NCBI RefSeq assembly: GCF_009914315.1
Contig: NZ_CP042596.1
Coordinates: 1,116,001 to 1,180,000 of the forward strand
Reading direction: 5' to 3'
Length of the DNA stretch: 64,000 nt
DNA from: Granulicella sp. WH15
GTDB taxonomy: Bacteria > Acidobacteriota > Terriglobia > Terriglobales > Acidobacteriaceae
Shown here: in pieces, positions 34,414 through 42,870 of the stretch
How positions within the stretch are numbered: the stretch's first letter is position 1
Layout: each line of letters begins with the position of its first letter
Translations under genes and position numbers: made by a program
The notes under the pieces: model-generated
Databases searched by the model: none
Told to the model about the DNA's origin: nothing
What the model saw: only the letters and a program-made list of their open reading frames with translations

Positions 34414-35211
34414 ATGAGCCGTTCGATCCGCCACGCGTTTCTGCTGTTCCTGCTTTTGTTGCCGCTGCGTCTTCTGATGGCGGAGAAGGTTGCGGATCTG
34501 CCCGCACCGACGGGCTACGTGAACGACTTCGCCGGGGTGTTGAGCCAGGGCACGCGTCAGAGCGTCGAGGCTCTCTGCCGCGAAGTAGACCAGCAGGCTG
34601 GGGCGCAGATGGCCGTCGTGACCATCAAGACGCTCGACAACGACCAGACGGTCGAGGAGTTCACTGTCGAGCTGGAAGAGAAGTGGAAGGTCGGAAAGAA
34701 GGGCACGGACAAGGGCCTGATCCTGCTGATCGTGCTGAACCCGAAGAAGCTGCGAACCGAGGTCGGGTATGGGCTTGAGGGCGTTCTGAACGACGCCAAG
34801 GTGGGCCGCATCCAGCAGACGATGGTGCCGCTGCTGCGCGCGGGCAACTACGATGCGGCGGTGGTGACCGGGACGCAGGCCTACGCGAAGGAGATCGCCG
34901 CCGACGCGGGTGTAACCCTGACGCAGCCAACGTCGCAGTACGATTCCCAGTACGGTCAGTACCAGTACCGCCGCCAGCCCCAGCGCGGTTCGGGGATCGG
35001 CGGGCTGATCGGCCTCGGAATCCTGGTAGGGCTGGTCATCCTGATGATCGCCACCGGCAACGGCGGCTGGCTGTGGGTGATCCTGAGCATGTTCCTGAAC
35101 GGCGGTGGCCGGGGCGGGCGCGGTGGTGGTTTTGGCGGCGGAGGCGGAGGAGGGTTCGGCGGCTTTGGCGGAGGCAGCTCCGGCGGCGGCGGAAATAGTT
35201 CGGATTATTAG
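34414..35211 (+). CDS. TPM-domain protein with Gly-rich tail
   Basis: The 265-residue protein has a signal peptide (HAFLLFLLLLPLRLLMAEKV) and a TPM domain (GYVNDFAGVLSQGTRQSVEA, KGLILLIVLNPKKLRTEVGY, GLEGVLND). A membrane helix (GLIGLGILVGLVILMIA) follows, then a tail almost entirely of Gly, Phe and Ser (GGGFGGGGGGGFGGFGGGSS). TPM proteins are membrane-linked and often neighbour lemA, as here (lemA follows after 84 bases). The function is poorly known; a role in envelope or photosystem-like repair is described for relatives. Confidence 0.9.
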   Translation: MSRSIRHAFLLFLLLLPLRLLMAEKVADLPAPTGYVNDFAGVLSQGTRQSVEALCREVDQQAGAQMAVVTIKTLDNDQTVEEFTVELEEKWKVGKKGTDKGLILLIVLNPKKLRTEVGYGLEGVLNDAKVGRIQQTMVPLLRAGNYDAAVVTGTQAYAKEIAADAGVTLTQPTSQYDSQYGQYQYRRQPQRGSGIGGLIGLGILVGLVILMIATGNGGWLWVILSMFLNGGGRGGRGGGFGGGGGGGFGGFGGGSSGGGGNSSDY

Positions 35212-35295
35212 GGATGGCTCGGTGATACAGTCGAGCCGGATGGGTTTCGCAAGTGTTGTTGAGGTTTTCTGGTCTGTGAAGTTACAGGAGGAACA

Positions 35296-35880
35296 ATGAA
35301 GGGTCTATGGGTTGGGCTGGGATTGATCGGAGTCGTTCTGCTGGTGGTGCTCTTCGCCGGTGGAAGCTACATCAGCGCGAAGAATACGCTGGTGCAGAAG
35401 AATGAGGACGTCGATGCGGCGTACGCGCAGGTGAACGTGCAGCAGCAACGGCGTCTGGACCTGATTCCGAACCTGGTGGCCTCGGTGAAGGGCTATGTGG
35501 CGGAAGAGACAGCGGTGCTGACCAACATCGCCAACGCACGCGCGGGCGTCATCGCGGCCGGCGGCGACCACGCCGCGAGCATCCAGGCCAATAGCCGTCT
35601 GGACGTGGCCTTGAGCCCGCTGCTGCGGTTGCAGGAGGCGTATCCCAACCTGAAGTCGGACGCGCAGTTCAAAACTTTGACCGACGAGCTGGCGGGCACT
35701 GAGAACCGGATCGCGGTGGAGCGGCGTCGGTACGACAACACGCTGCGGGACTACAACACCTACGTCCGGCAGTTTCCGCAGAGCTTCTGGGCCGGGATCG
35801 CCGGGTTCCATTACCGGGACGAGTACTTCAAGGGCGACCCTAGCAACGCGGTCGCGCCGAAGGTGGACTTCGGGAAGTAA
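35296..35880 (+). CDS. lemA: LemA-family protein
   Basis: The 194-residue protein has an N-terminal membrane anchor (GLWVGLGLIGVVLLVVLFAG) and a long helical hairpin (NTLVQKNEDVDAAYAQVNVQ, QRRLDLIPNLVASVKGY) diagnostic of LemA. The end RQFPQSFWAGIAGFHYRDEY matches the family. GGAGGAACA precedes the ATG. It forms a pair with the TPM gene, a common arrangement. A strong terminator follows 8 bases after the stop. The molecular function is unknown. Confidence 0.93.
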   Translation: MKGLWVGLGLIGVVLLVVLFAGGSYISAKNTLVQKNEDVDAAYAQVNVQQQRRLDLIPNLVASVKGYVAEETAVLTNIANARAGVIAAGGDHAASIQANSRLDVALSPLLRLQEAYPNLKSDAQFKTLTDELAGTENRIAVERRRYDNTLRDYNTYVRQFPQSFWAGIAGFHYRDEYFKGDPSNAVAPKVDFGK

Positions 35881-35888
35881 ATAAACTG

Positions 35889-35919
35889 GCCGCCCCCTTG
35901 GTTTTGGGGGCGGCTTTTT
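35889..35919 (+). terminator. Rho-independent terminator after lemA
   Basis: A 9-bp GC stem (GCCGCCCCC/GGGGGCGGC) with an 8-base loop is followed directly by TTTTT. It ends the TPM-lemA transcript. Confidence 0.9.
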
Positions 35920-35940
35920 GTTTTTAAGAACAGGCAATGG

Positions 35941-35996
35941 CAAAAGCGCCCTCGCGCCGGGCGGGCGCCACTTCGTGGGGTTTTGGACGCTTCGCG
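35941..35996 (-). repeat. Dispersed palindromic repeat, copy 2 (terminator-like)
   Basis: On the minus strand, directly after the stop of the STAS gene, it reads CGAAGCGTCCAAAACC, CACGAAGTGGCGCCCGCC and ends GAGGGCGCTTTTG. A GCGCCC/GGGCGC stem followed by TTTT could terminate the STAS transcript. It shares its core with the copies at 40963, 42871 and 44091. Confidence 0.75.
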
Positions 35997-35999
35997 TTT

Positions 36000-36347
36000 T
36001 TAGCTGTTGAAAGAAGCGATCGCGCTGGCTTCGTCGTCCTTCACGTCGAAGACCGTGTAAAGCTTCGTGATCTGCAACAGGTCGTGAACCTTCTTGGTCA
36101 GGTTCAGCAGCTTCAACTCGCCACCCTGATTCTTGACCGTGGTGAAAGCGCTGACCAGCTCGCCGATACCCGAGCTGTCAATGTAGTTCACGTCGCCAAG
36201 GTTGAGAAGAATCTTATTCGATCCCTTGGCTAGCACGTCGCGTACAGCATCGCGGAGCGTTACGCTGCCTTCACCGAGGGTAATGCGTCCGCTGAGGTCG
36301 AGAATGGTTACGTCATCGACCTGACGTGTCTGGAACTTCATGCTCAT
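36000..36347 (-). CDS. Anti-sigma factor antagonist (STAS domain, SpoIIAA/RsbV type)
   Basis: The 115-residue single STAS domain has [16 protein letters not shown] and the phosphorylation-site loop [15 protein letters not shown] with the expected Ser. AAGGAGA precedes ATG 36347. In partner switching, the unphosphorylated protein binds an anti-sigma kinase and frees a sigma factor or other target. The kinase-like gene lies 12 bases upstream in the same direction. No sigma factor or phosphatase is adjacent, so the output is elsewhere. Confidence 0.92.
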   Translation of the reverse strand: MSMKFQTRQVDDVTILDLSGRITLGEGSVTLRDAVRDVLAKGSNKILLNLGDVNYIDSSGIGELVSAFTTVKNQGGELKLLNLTKKVHDLLQITKLYTVFDVKDDEASAIASFNS

Positions 36348-36359
36348 GAATGGATCTCC

Positions 36360-36800
36360 TTATGTCTGAACTATTTTGGGAGTTCGATGCTTGATGAGAG
36401 TGATCTCGCTGCCAGGTTGCAACTGGCGAAAGTGTACCTCATCCATGAAAGCTCTGATAAGAAAGATCCCACGGCCCGAGCCGCGCAGGATATTTTCCGG
36501 CGCGAGAGGGTCGGGAATGCACTCCGGATCGACGCCTTCGCCCTGGTCGGCGATGCGGATGACGAGCGACTCGGCTGTGGTCTCGAAGGAGCAGTCGATG
36601 TGCTTCTTGGGGCTGTAGGCGTTGCCGTGCATCACCGCATTGACGGCGGCCTCGCGGACGGCCATGGCGATGCTGGTGACGGTGTCGTCGTCGAACCCGG
36701 CGCGGCGTGCCCAGGATTCTGCCATGTCTTCGACGGTGTTCACGCTTTCGAGTGTCGAGTGCAGCGTATAGCTGACGCGGCTTGTAGTGGAGTCAGCCAA
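36360..36800 (-). CDS. Anti-sigma regulatory factor / serine kinase (RsbW-like HATPase)
   Basis: A GHKL-type ATP-binding protein with N-box VREAAVNAVMHGNAY, G1 DQGEGVDP and G2 GSGRGIFLIRAFMDEV. TTG 36800 is chosen as start because GGAAGGA lies just upstream and the length (146 aa) fits RsbW; the frame extends to 36884 without an ATG. It would phosphorylate the STAS protein encoded downstream and sequester a partner. It probably forms an operon with the Nudix gene (upstream side) or has its own promoter in the 93-base gap. Confidence 0.88.
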   Translation of the reverse strand: MADSTTSRVSYTLHSTLESVNTVEDMAESWARRAGFDDDTVTSIAMAVREAAVNAVMHGNAYSPKKHIDCSFETTAESLVIRIADQGEGVDPECIPDPLAPENILRGSGRGIFLIRAFMDEVHFRQLQPGSEITLIKHRTPKIVQT

Positions 36801-36893
36801 ACTTTCCTTCCGGACGCAAAAACTCACAGCGATGAACGCTGGTGCCGCTGTGGAAATTTTGCTTGTGCGAAGGGGCGGTGTCAAGCCAGCTCC

Positions 36894-37373
36894 TTAGAGG
36901 AGCTTGCCTTCGGAGAGGTCGCGGATCAGGTCGAGGTCGGCGGCCAGAAAGTCGTAGCTGGGCAGGGCGGCCAGCGAGGACCAGCGCATGTCGTTGAAGA
37001 TACGGTTCTCGAGGTGCCCGGTGAACTCGTTGACGACAAAAAATTGCAGGTCGATAGTGCCGCCGTTGCGGTACTTGTGGCGGATGCGGGCTACCTGGCG
37101 GCCGATCTTGGCGTCGATACCCAGCTCTTCGTGAAGCTCACGGATGAGCGCCTGCTCGGAGGTCTCGCCGTCCTCGATCTTGCCGCCGGGAAACTCCCAC
37201 TTGAGGCTCATGGGCTGGTCGGGCTTGCGTTGGCAGATAAGGACTTCGAAGGCCCCTTGCTCCGGTTCGGGGTTCTGGACAGGACGCAGGATCAGCGCCG
37301 CAACCACCAGCCGCATCGGCTTGAGGATCGTCGCTTCACTCCGTCCATCCAGCTTGCGAATCGGCTCTTTCAC
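36894..37373 (-). CDS. Nudix hydrolase, MutT-like
   Basis: The 159-residue protein carries a complete Nudix box, GGKIEDGETSEQALIRELHE then ELGI (GX5EX7REUXEEXGU). The preceding RKPDQPMSLKWEFPGG is typical of 8-oxo-dGTP diphosphatases. It would cleanse oxidised nucleotides, though Nudix substrates are hard to predict. It lies between the HAD gene and the RsbW-like gene, all on the minus strand. Confidence 0.88.
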   Translation of the reverse strand: MKEPIRKLDGRSEATILKPMRLVVAALILRPVQNPEPEQGAFEVLICQRKPDQPMSLKWEFPGGKIEDGETSEQALIRELHEELGIDAKIGRQVARIRHKYRNGGTIDLQFFVVNEFTGHLENRIFNDMRWSSLAALPSYDFLAADLDLIRDLSEGKLL

Positions 37374-37491
37374 AACTGTGAGTTTAGACGGGTTTTGGTT
37401 GCAAATGTGGGCAGGGGGTTACCATCCGGCTTCTAGGAGCAGGTTTCCAGCCCGATTTTAAGGGAAATTTCAGCTTCCCTTGGGGCTGTAA

Positions 37492-37559
37492 CCCGCGTAG
37501 TTGCCGGTGTTTGCAGGTGTATGGGGTTTTGAGTTGGTCCGGCCCGAAAACTACGCGGG
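37492..37559. repeat. 11-bp inverted repeat overlapping the HAD stop codon
   Basis: CCCGCGTAGTT at 37492-37502 and AACTACGCGGG at 37549-37559 are perfect inverted arms separated by 46 bases. The right arm includes the stop codon of the HAD gene. A smaller hairpin (AAGGGAA/TTCCCTT) lies at 37460-37481. No T-run follows on the minus strand, so a terminator role is unsure. Confidence 0.45.
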
Positions 37560-38270
37560 GCGGACCGACTCAGGGTAGAAGACCGGCCAGCCCTCGTGGG
37601 CGCTGCGCTCGACCAGTGCCGGGGTAGGGTTGACCGGGAAGGCGCGGCGGGCGATGGCCAGCATGGCCGCGTCGTGGACGGAGTTGCCGAAGACGGCGTC
37701 GGGAGCGGTGATGCCCACGCGGGCCAGCGAGTCGACCTTGCCCTGATCGGTGGGGACGTCTAGGAGCTGGTTGGTGGCGACGCCGTTGACGATGGCGATC
37801 TCGGCGGCCAGCACCCGGTCGGCGGGGATGCCGAAGCGGGTAACGCCCTCCTCGATGACCCAGTTATTGGTGGAGGAGACTGCCCAGATCTCGGCTCCCT
37901 GGGCTTGCAGGGCTTCGACGACGCGGCGCAGCTCAGGGAAGATGTTGGCCTCGATGTGCTGGCGGAAGAACTCGCGGGCGGCGGAGCGCAGCTCCTCTTC
38001 GCGGAGGCCCTGGTAGACCTGAACCATCTCGCCGCAGATAGCCAGCTCGGATACGGTGCCCGCGCGGTAGCCGCGATAGCGGGCGTCGAGCCAGTCGGTG
38101 GCCTCGCGGGAGAGCAGGCCGGTGGCGATGGTGTAGTTCATGAAAGAGGAACCGGCATCGCCGGACCAGAGGGTGCCGTCGCAGTCGAAGACGGCGATCT
38201 TTGCGCCGAGGGAGGAGACGGAGAGTTCGAACTCAGGGGTGGTAAGTTGGCTGGGTGCGATGGCGTTCAT
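37551..38270 (-). CDS. HAD-IB phosphatase, phosphoserine-phosphatase-like
   Basis: The 239-residue haloacid-dehalogenase protein has motif I VFDCDGTLWSGD, motif II AVSSTNNWVIEEG, Lys in TDQGKVDSLARVG and motif IV GNSVHDAAML. In most relatives motif IV is GDSxND; here the first Asp is Asn, which may alter metal binding. The cap fits the SerB/HAD-IB group that acts on phosphoserine, phosphocholine or glycan-like phosphates. The actual substrate is unknown. It is followed by a long leader and the Nudix gene. Confidence 0.85.
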   Translation of the reverse strand: MNAIAPSQLTTPEFELSVSSLGAKIAVFDCDGTLWSGDAGSSFMNYTIATGLLSREATDWLDARYRGYRAGTVSELAICGEMVQVYQGLREEELRSAAREFFRQHIEANIFPELRRVVEALQAQGAEIWAVSSTNNWVIEEGVTRFGIPADRVLAAEIAIVNGVATNQLLDVPTDQGKVDSLARVGITAPDAVFGNSVHDAAMLAIARRAFPVNPTPALVERSAHEGWPVFYPESVRPA

Positions 38271-38327
38271 GAGGTCTTTTCTTTATCGAGGGTGTCTTAT
38301 CAGATTGTAGTACTTCGGCACGAAGTG

Positions 38328-38972
38328 CTAAATCGGCGGCAGGCCATTGACGATGCTGACCCCAAGGGGCGGGGTGAAGAGGAAATCGGCGTCCTTGACC
38401 GGGACGTTCTCCGCCATCTCGGTGAAGGTGAATTCGGTGACCGCGCCGTCGATCTCCTCGAGCTTCATGGACTGGATCTCGCCGGTGGGCGTGACGCGCA
38501 GGCTCAGAAGCTTGAGGCGCTGCTGCATCCCTTTGGGGACGCCGGTGATAAGAATCGTGTCTCCGGCGGGCGTGACGGCGATGTTGTCCAGCTCCTTGGC
38601 CAGTTGCGTGTGGCCGAGGAGGAAGCGCAGCGGGGTGCGCAGGTCGTCCATCTGTTTGGCCGGGATACGTTGGGCTTGAGAGTCGCCGGGGGTGTAGAAC
38701 CAGGCGAACTTGCCGTCGAGGACGAAGAGCTTTCCGGAGGGTTGGTCATAGGACCAGCGCATACGGCCCGGCTTCTTCAGGGTCAGGGTGCCGGACTCGG
38801 AGCGGTTGAGGCCCATTCCGGCGTAGTGCTCGGTGTAGCGGGTGCGCAGGCTGGCGAGGTGGTTGTAGTGGTCATCGACCTTGCGCAGCAGGGGATTGTC
38901 CTGCGCCGGGGCGGCTATCGCGAGGAGCGGGACGAGCAGAAGGCCGAGGCTGCGATGGTGGGTGGAGATCAG
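38328..38972 (-). CDS. lolA: LolA-like outer-membrane lipoprotein carrier
   Basis: The body (TRYTEHYAGMGLNRSESGTL, KKPGRMRWSYDQPSGKLFVL, DGKFAWFYTPGDSQ) is LolA, a periplasmic chaperone that carries lipoproteins. The first ATG (38816) lies inside the fold. Upstream in frame there is a signal peptide (SLGLLLVPLLAIAAPAQ), so translation must start near 38972. Only CTG is available there, preceded by GAGGG. The start is therefore non-standard or altered, and a palindromic repeat abuts this point. The length from 38972 is about 214 residues, normal for LolA. Confidence 0.8.
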   Translation of the reverse strand: MISTHHRSLGLLLVPLLAIAAPAQDNPLLRKVDDHYNHLASLRTRYTEHYAGMGLNRSESGTLTLKKPGRMRWSYDQPSGKLFVLDGKFAWFYTPGDSQAQRIPAKQMDDLRTPLRFLLGHTQLAKELDNIAVTPAGDTILITGVPKGMQQRLKLLSLRVTPTGEIQSMKLEEIDGAVTEFTFTEMAENVPVKDADFLFTPPLGVSIVNGLPPI

Positions 38973-38977
38973 GGGAT

Positions 38978-39030
38978 TCCCTCGGGGGCGAAAGCCCCGA
39001 TTCTTCTCGGGTGTAGTCGGAGGGGCCGAA
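38978..39030. repeat. Pair of small GC hairpins between pilin and lolA
   Basis: GGGGGCGAAAGCCCC and GAGGGGCCGAAGCCCCTC are adjacent self-complementary units of the type GGGGC-(G)AA-GCCCC. They look like a REP-type intergenic element; only one site of this family is seen in the window. Its position may have replaced the native lolA start. Confidence 0.6.
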
Positions 39031-39049
39031 GCCCCTCCCTTTCAATGCG

Positions 39050-39556
39050 TTACTGGATCGGCTGGGTGCAGTTGGTGCCGCCCGTGGGGTCCTTGCGGAT
39101 GGTGTTGTTCTCATCCGCGCAGAAGCCCGCGTCGCCGGTCTTGCCGATGGACTGGGGAACCGCCGTGATCTGGTAGGAGGTGTACATATCCTGGTTGTTG
39201 ATGGTCACCTTGGTGCAGTTGGTGATGGCGAAGGTGTAGCCGGACTTCTGTCCCGCGGCCAGACCGGCGTCGATGAGCTGGGCGGCCTGGGCGGTGGGGG
39301 CGGCTCCGGCGGTGCCGCCGAGCTGGGGCAGGGAGCACGAGAAGCCGTTCGCCGGGTAGGCGGAGTTGTACTGAAGCTCGGCCTGGCCGATGGTGCGGAC
39401 CGACTGCAGGGCGCTGGTCTCGTTGGCCGTCTTGCGCAGCTTCAGGAGCTGCGGGATGGCGAGCGTCATGAGCACGAGCATGATGGACATGACGATGAGA
39501 AGCTCGATCAGGGTGAAGCCTTCGTCGTGACGTTTGCGTTCGGTCTGAATGTTCAT
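39050..39556 (-). CDS. Type IV pilin-like / pseudopilin protein
   Basis: A 168-residue prepilin with short basic leader and cleavage site EG|FTLIELLIVMSIMLVLMTL; Glu5 of the mature helix is present. Four Cys in the globular part may form disulfides (FSCSLP, ITNCTK, GFCADE, TNCTQ). AGAGGA precedes the ATG. It is an orphan here, without assembly ATPase or peptidase genes. It could be a major pilin or a type II secretion pseudopilin. Confidence 0.9.
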   Translation of the reverse strand: MNIQTERKRHDEGFTLIELLIVMSIMLVLMTLAIPQLLKLRKTANETSALQSVRTIGQAELQYNSAYPANGFSCSLPQLGGTAGAAPTAQAAQLIDAGLAAGQKSGYTFAITNCTKVTINNQDMYTSYQITAVPQSIGKTGDAGFCADENNTIRKDPTGGTNCTQPIQ

Positions 39557-39625
39557 GTTTCCTCTATCTGGAGGTTGCCTAGAAAACTTTATCAGGATCG
39601 GGTGAAAGAGAGTGTTTCTTGCGAC

Positions 39626-40954
39626 TTAGCAAGCCAGGTCGGCACGGGTGATCTTCATCGGGCCGAGGTTGCCGAGCAGCGTCAGCGCGATCGCCTCGGG
39701 GCGGAAGAGCTGGTTGGCCAGCGCCTGGACGCGGGCGGGCGTGACCTGGTCGATGGCGCGGACGATCTCGTCCACCGCGATGAACTCGCCGTAGTACATC
39801 TGCTGGCGAGCCAGGTTGGACATGCGGCTGGAGGTGCTCTCGAGGCCGAGGACGATGTTGCTCTTCATCTGATTCTTCGCGCGGTGCAGCTCGGATTCGC
39901 TGACGGGCTCGTTCTTGAGACGGGCCAGCTCCTGAAGGGTAAGCGCGAGGACGCGCTCGGTCTTGTCGAGGCTCATGCCGCCGTAGACCGAGAGCGAGCC
40001 GGAGTCGCGGAAGGGGTTCATCTCCGAGTAGATCGAGTAGGCCAGTCCCTGCTCCTCGCGGATGGTCTGGAAGAGGCGCGAGCTCATGCCGCCGCCGAGC
40101 ATGGTGTTCAGCAGGTAGACGACGAAGCGGTCGGGCGAGGCGACGGGCGGGGCGGCGACGCCGAGACACATCTGCACTTGTTCCAGCGACTTTTTCTTCT
40201 TGAGCGTAATGTGCGGGGTAACCACAGGAGCGGTGGCGGCTGGCTCCGCGATGCCGGAGGCCGGAGCGAGGCTGCCGAAGCGGGCCTCGACCTGCTCGAG
40301 GAAGCTGTCGTGGTCGAGGTGCCCGGCGGCGGAGAAGATCATGTGCCGCGGGGTGAAGCGGCGGGCGTGGTGGTCGAGGACGGTCTGCCGGGTGAAGCTG
40401 GAGACGGTGTCCACCGTGCCGAGGATGGGGCGGCCGAGAGCGTGGTTCTTCCAGAAGTTCTGGGTGAACGTTTCGTGGACTAGATAGTCGGGGTTGTCCT
40501 CGTCCATCTTGATCTCTTCGAGGATGACGCTCTGCTCGCGCTTGAGATCCTCGGTGGTGAAGCGGGGGTGCAGGACGAGGTCGGAGAGGACGTCGAGCGC
40601 GGGCGGCAGGTTCTCGTCGAGGACCTTGATGTTGAAGCAGACGGTCTCTTTGCCGGTGAAGGCGTCGAGGTTGCCGCCGATGGTGTCGACCTCGCGGGCG
40701 ATGTCCTGCGCGCTGCGGCTGGTGGTGCCCTTGAAGACCATGTGCTCGACGAAGTGGGAGATGCCGTTTTCGGCGGCGGCCTCGTCGCGCGAGCCGGAGG
40801 CGATCCAGGCTCCCATGCTGATGGAGCGGGCGTGCGGGATCTGCTCGGTGAGGACGAGGAGGCCGTTGGGCAGGGTGGTGCGACGTATGTTACGGGTGGG
40901 GCTGGAGCTGGGGGGTGATTGCGGTTCGACAAGGATTGCGGACATTACAGACAT
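39626..40954 (-). CDS. M16-family zinc metallopeptidase
   Basis: A 442-residue processing-peptidase-like protein from ATG 40954. The longer frame to 41038 runs into a palindromic repeat and is rejected. The inverted zinc motif HxxEH is in NGISHFVEHMVFKGT, with the distal Glu in EREQSVILEE-like KREQSVILEEIKMDE. The C-terminal half has the inactive-lobe motif RLFQTIREEQGLAYSIYSEM. It resembles bacterial relatives of mitochondrial processing peptidase. No signal peptide is visible. The substrate is unknown. Confidence 0.9.
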   Translation of the reverse strand: MSVMSAILVEPQSPPSSSPTRNIRRTTLPNGLLVLTEQIPHARSISMGAWIASGSRDEAAAENGISHFVEHMVFKGTTSRSAQDIAREVDTIGGNLDAFTGKETVCFNIKVLDENLPPALDVLSDLVLHPRFTTEDLKREQSVILEEIKMDEDNPDYLVHETFTQNFWKNHALGRPILGTVDTVSSFTRQTVLDHHARRFTPRHMIFSAAGHLDHDSFLEQVEARFGSLAPASGIAEPAATAPVVTPHITLKKKKSLEQVQMCLGVAAPPVASPDRFVVYLLNTMLGGGMSSRLFQTIREEQGLAYSIYSEMNPFRDSGSLSVYGGMSLDKTERVLALTLQELARLKNEPVSESELHRAKNQMKSNIVLGLESTSSRMSNLARQQMYYGEFIAVDEIVRAIDQVTPARVQALANQLFRPEAIALTLLGNLGPMKITRADLAC

Positions 40955-40962
40955 TCTTTCAC

Positions 40963-41138
40963 AGTACTTCCTACCGTTCTCGGGGCGGTATGGGCAGAAT
41001 GGCCCTCTGTGGGCCTTCCGTTGGTCGGCAGCGAACATCGCTTATCGCCGACCAACGGGAGGCCCCATGTCGGTAATTCACCCATACCGCCCCGAGAACC
41101 GCACGAAGTGCCGCCCGCCCTGCGTTAGGGCGCTTTTG
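40963..41138 (+). repeat. Dispersed palindromic repeat, copy 3 (full nested hairpin)
   Basis: Outer arms at 40976-40994 and 41081-41099 are a perfect 19-bp inverted repeat. Inner arms at 41011-41029 and 41047-41065 match over 19 bp with one mismatch. The right end carries GCACGAAGTGCC and TTAGGGCGCTTTTG. It fills the space between the divergent M16 and rlmN genes, so it may hold or disturb their promoters. Confidence 0.85.
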
Positions 41139-41165
41139 TCAGTAAATACAGCGTAAAATTGAAGG

Positions 41166-42275
41166 GTGGCAACTGAAATCAAGACGAAGGCTTTGTTCGG
41201 CAAGACGCCGGAAGAACTGCGTGTGCTGATCGAGTCGTTCGGGCAGAAACCCTATCGGGCCAAGCAGTTGCGGGACGCGCTCTATGGTGAGCGGGTGGCG
41301 TCTGTCGAGGAGATTACGACGCTGCCGGTGGAACTGCGGGAGCGGCTGGAGGCGGAGGGATACACCGTTGGGCTGCCGGAGCTGGCGCAGACGGCGAAGT
41401 CTGTGGACGGTACGGAACGGTATTTAGTGCGGCTAGCCGACGGTGAAACTGTGGAGACGGTGTGGATGCCGGGTGGTGACGGCGCGGAGCTTCCCGAGGC
41501 CGACGGCGACGGGTACAAGCGCGCCACGATCTGCGTCTCGAGCCAGGTGGGGTGCGCGGTGAACTGCCAGTTCTGCCTGACGGCGAAGCTGGGGATGCGG
41601 CGCAACCTGACGGCGGGGGAGATCGCCGGTCAGGTGGCGGCGGTGCTCAACCGGCATGGCGTGCAGGTGGGTAAGGACCGCATCAACCTCGTGTTTATGG
41701 GGATGGGCGAGCCGTTTTTGAACTACGACTCGTTTATGGACGCGGTGCGGATTCTGGTGCATCAGATCGGGATTCCTGAGTCGCGGATGACCGTATCGAC
41801 CAGCGGCATCGAACCGGCGATACGGCGGTTCGCGGAGGAGCCGGTGCGGCCGAATCTGGCGATCAGCCTGAACGCCTCGAACGATACCGTGCGCGAGGCG
41901 GTGATGCCGATTACGCGTAAGTGGAATATCGAGGCGTTGCTGGAGGCGGTGCGGTCGATTCCTTTGGGGAAGCGGCAGTATGTGACCTTCGAGTATGTGT
42001 TGCTGGGTGGGGTGAACGACCAGCCGGAGCACGCGAAGGAGGTGCTCGCGCTGCTGAAGGGGATGCCCGCGAAGGTGAACCTGATTGTCTGGAATCCGGG
42101 GCCGGGGGTGCCGTACGAGCAGCCTAGTCAGGAGTCCGCGGACCGGTTTCATAAGATGCTGGTCGATGGCGGGATTCCGGCGTTTACGCGGCGTCCGCGT
42201 GGGCGGGATATCTATGCGGCGTGCGGGCAGTTGAAGCGGACGGTGGAAGAGCCGGGGCTGGTTTCGATTCAGTAG
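41166..42275 (+). CDS. rlmN: Dual-specificity RNA methyltransferase RlmN
   Basis: The 369-residue radical-SAM enzyme methylates C2 of A2503 in 23S rRNA and A37 in tRNAs. The [4Fe-4S] motif is CAVNCQFC, preceded by ICVSSQVG. The family signatures LVFMGMGEPFLNYD and TVSTSGIEPAIRRF are present, and the catalytic C-terminal Cys is in DIYAACGQL. The N-terminal helical domain (QKPYRAKQLRDALYGE) is usual. The start GTG 41166 has GAAG close upstream. The palindromic repeat ends 28 bases before it. Confidence 0.95.
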   Translation: MATEIKTKALFGKTPEELRVLIESFGQKPYRAKQLRDALYGERVASVEEITTLPVELRERLEAEGYTVGLPELAQTAKSVDGTERYLVRLADGETVETVWMPGGDGAELPEADGDGYKRATICVSSQVGCAVNCQFCLTAKLGMRRNLTAGEIAGQVAAVLNRHGVQVGKDRINLVFMGMGEPFLNYDSFMDAVRILVHQIGIPESRMTVSTSGIEPAIRRFAEEPVRPNLAISLNASNDTVREAVMPITRKWNIEALLEAVRSIPLGKRQYVTFEYVLLGGVNDQPEHAKEVLALLKGMPAKVNLIVWNPGPGVPYEQPSQESADRFHKMLVDGGIPAFTRRPRGRDIYAACGQLKRTVEEPGLVSIQ

Positions 42276-42288
42276 GTTTGCTCCCGGT

Positions 42289-42846
42289 TCAGGGGGTGAG
42301 GCGGCTCTTGACTATGGGCCAGTCTTCCTTCGTGATCGAGAACCAGACGCTGTGGCGCAGGCTGCCGTCGGGCATGACGTTGTGGTTGCGGAAGGTGCCT
42401 TCGTACTGAGCACCCAGGGCGCGGATGGCGGTCTGGGATTGTAGGTTCTCGTGATGGGTCTTGAAGGCGACGCGGTTGAGTGCCAGCTCGTCGAAGGCGT
42501 AGGTGAGCTGCAGGAGCTTGGCCTCGCGGTTGATGCCGGTACGGTGGTAGTCGGGGTGAATCCAGGTGTGGCCGATCTCTACCGTCTTGTTGAAGAGGTC
42601 GAGATCGAGAAAGCGGGTGCTGCCGATGAGGCGGTTCTCCGACTTGAGGATGGTGGCCCAGGGGAGGCTCGAGGGCAGCTTGAGCGCGGCTTCGAGCCAC
42701 TGCTCCAGATCGGCGGAGGTCTTGACCCAGTGGCGCATGTAGCGCCAGATTCGGTCGTCGAACGCTACTGCCTCGAGCGCGGGGAGGTGGGCGCGGGTGA
42801 GGGGTTCGAGGCGGATTCTGGGGCCTTCGAGGGTGGGGATCTGCAT
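42289..42846 (-). CDS. GNAT-family N-acetyltransferase, RimJ/RimL-like
   Basis: The 185-residue acetyltransferase has IRLEPLTRAHLPALEAVAFD at the start, IGSTRFLDLDLFNKTVEIGH in the core, and the acetyl-CoA-binding helix region TGINREAKLLQLTYAFDELA. NRVAFKTHHENLQSQTAIRA is the C-terminal GNAT motif. It resembles ribosomal-protein-acetylating RimL/RimJ relatives, but substrates of this group vary. It converges on rlmN with 13 bases between the stops. Confidence 0.88.
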   Translation of the reverse strand: MQIPTLEGPRIRLEPLTRAHLPALEAVAFDDRIWRYMRHWVKTSADLEQWLEAALKLPSSLPWATILKSENRLIGSTRFLDLDLFNKTVEIGHTWIHPDYHRTGINREAKLLQLTYAFDELALNRVAFKTHHENLQSQTAIRALGAQYEGTFRNHNVMPDGSLRHSVWFSITKEDWPIVKSRLTP

Positions 42847-42870
42847 GGTCTAAAGGTACAAGAGCAACGG

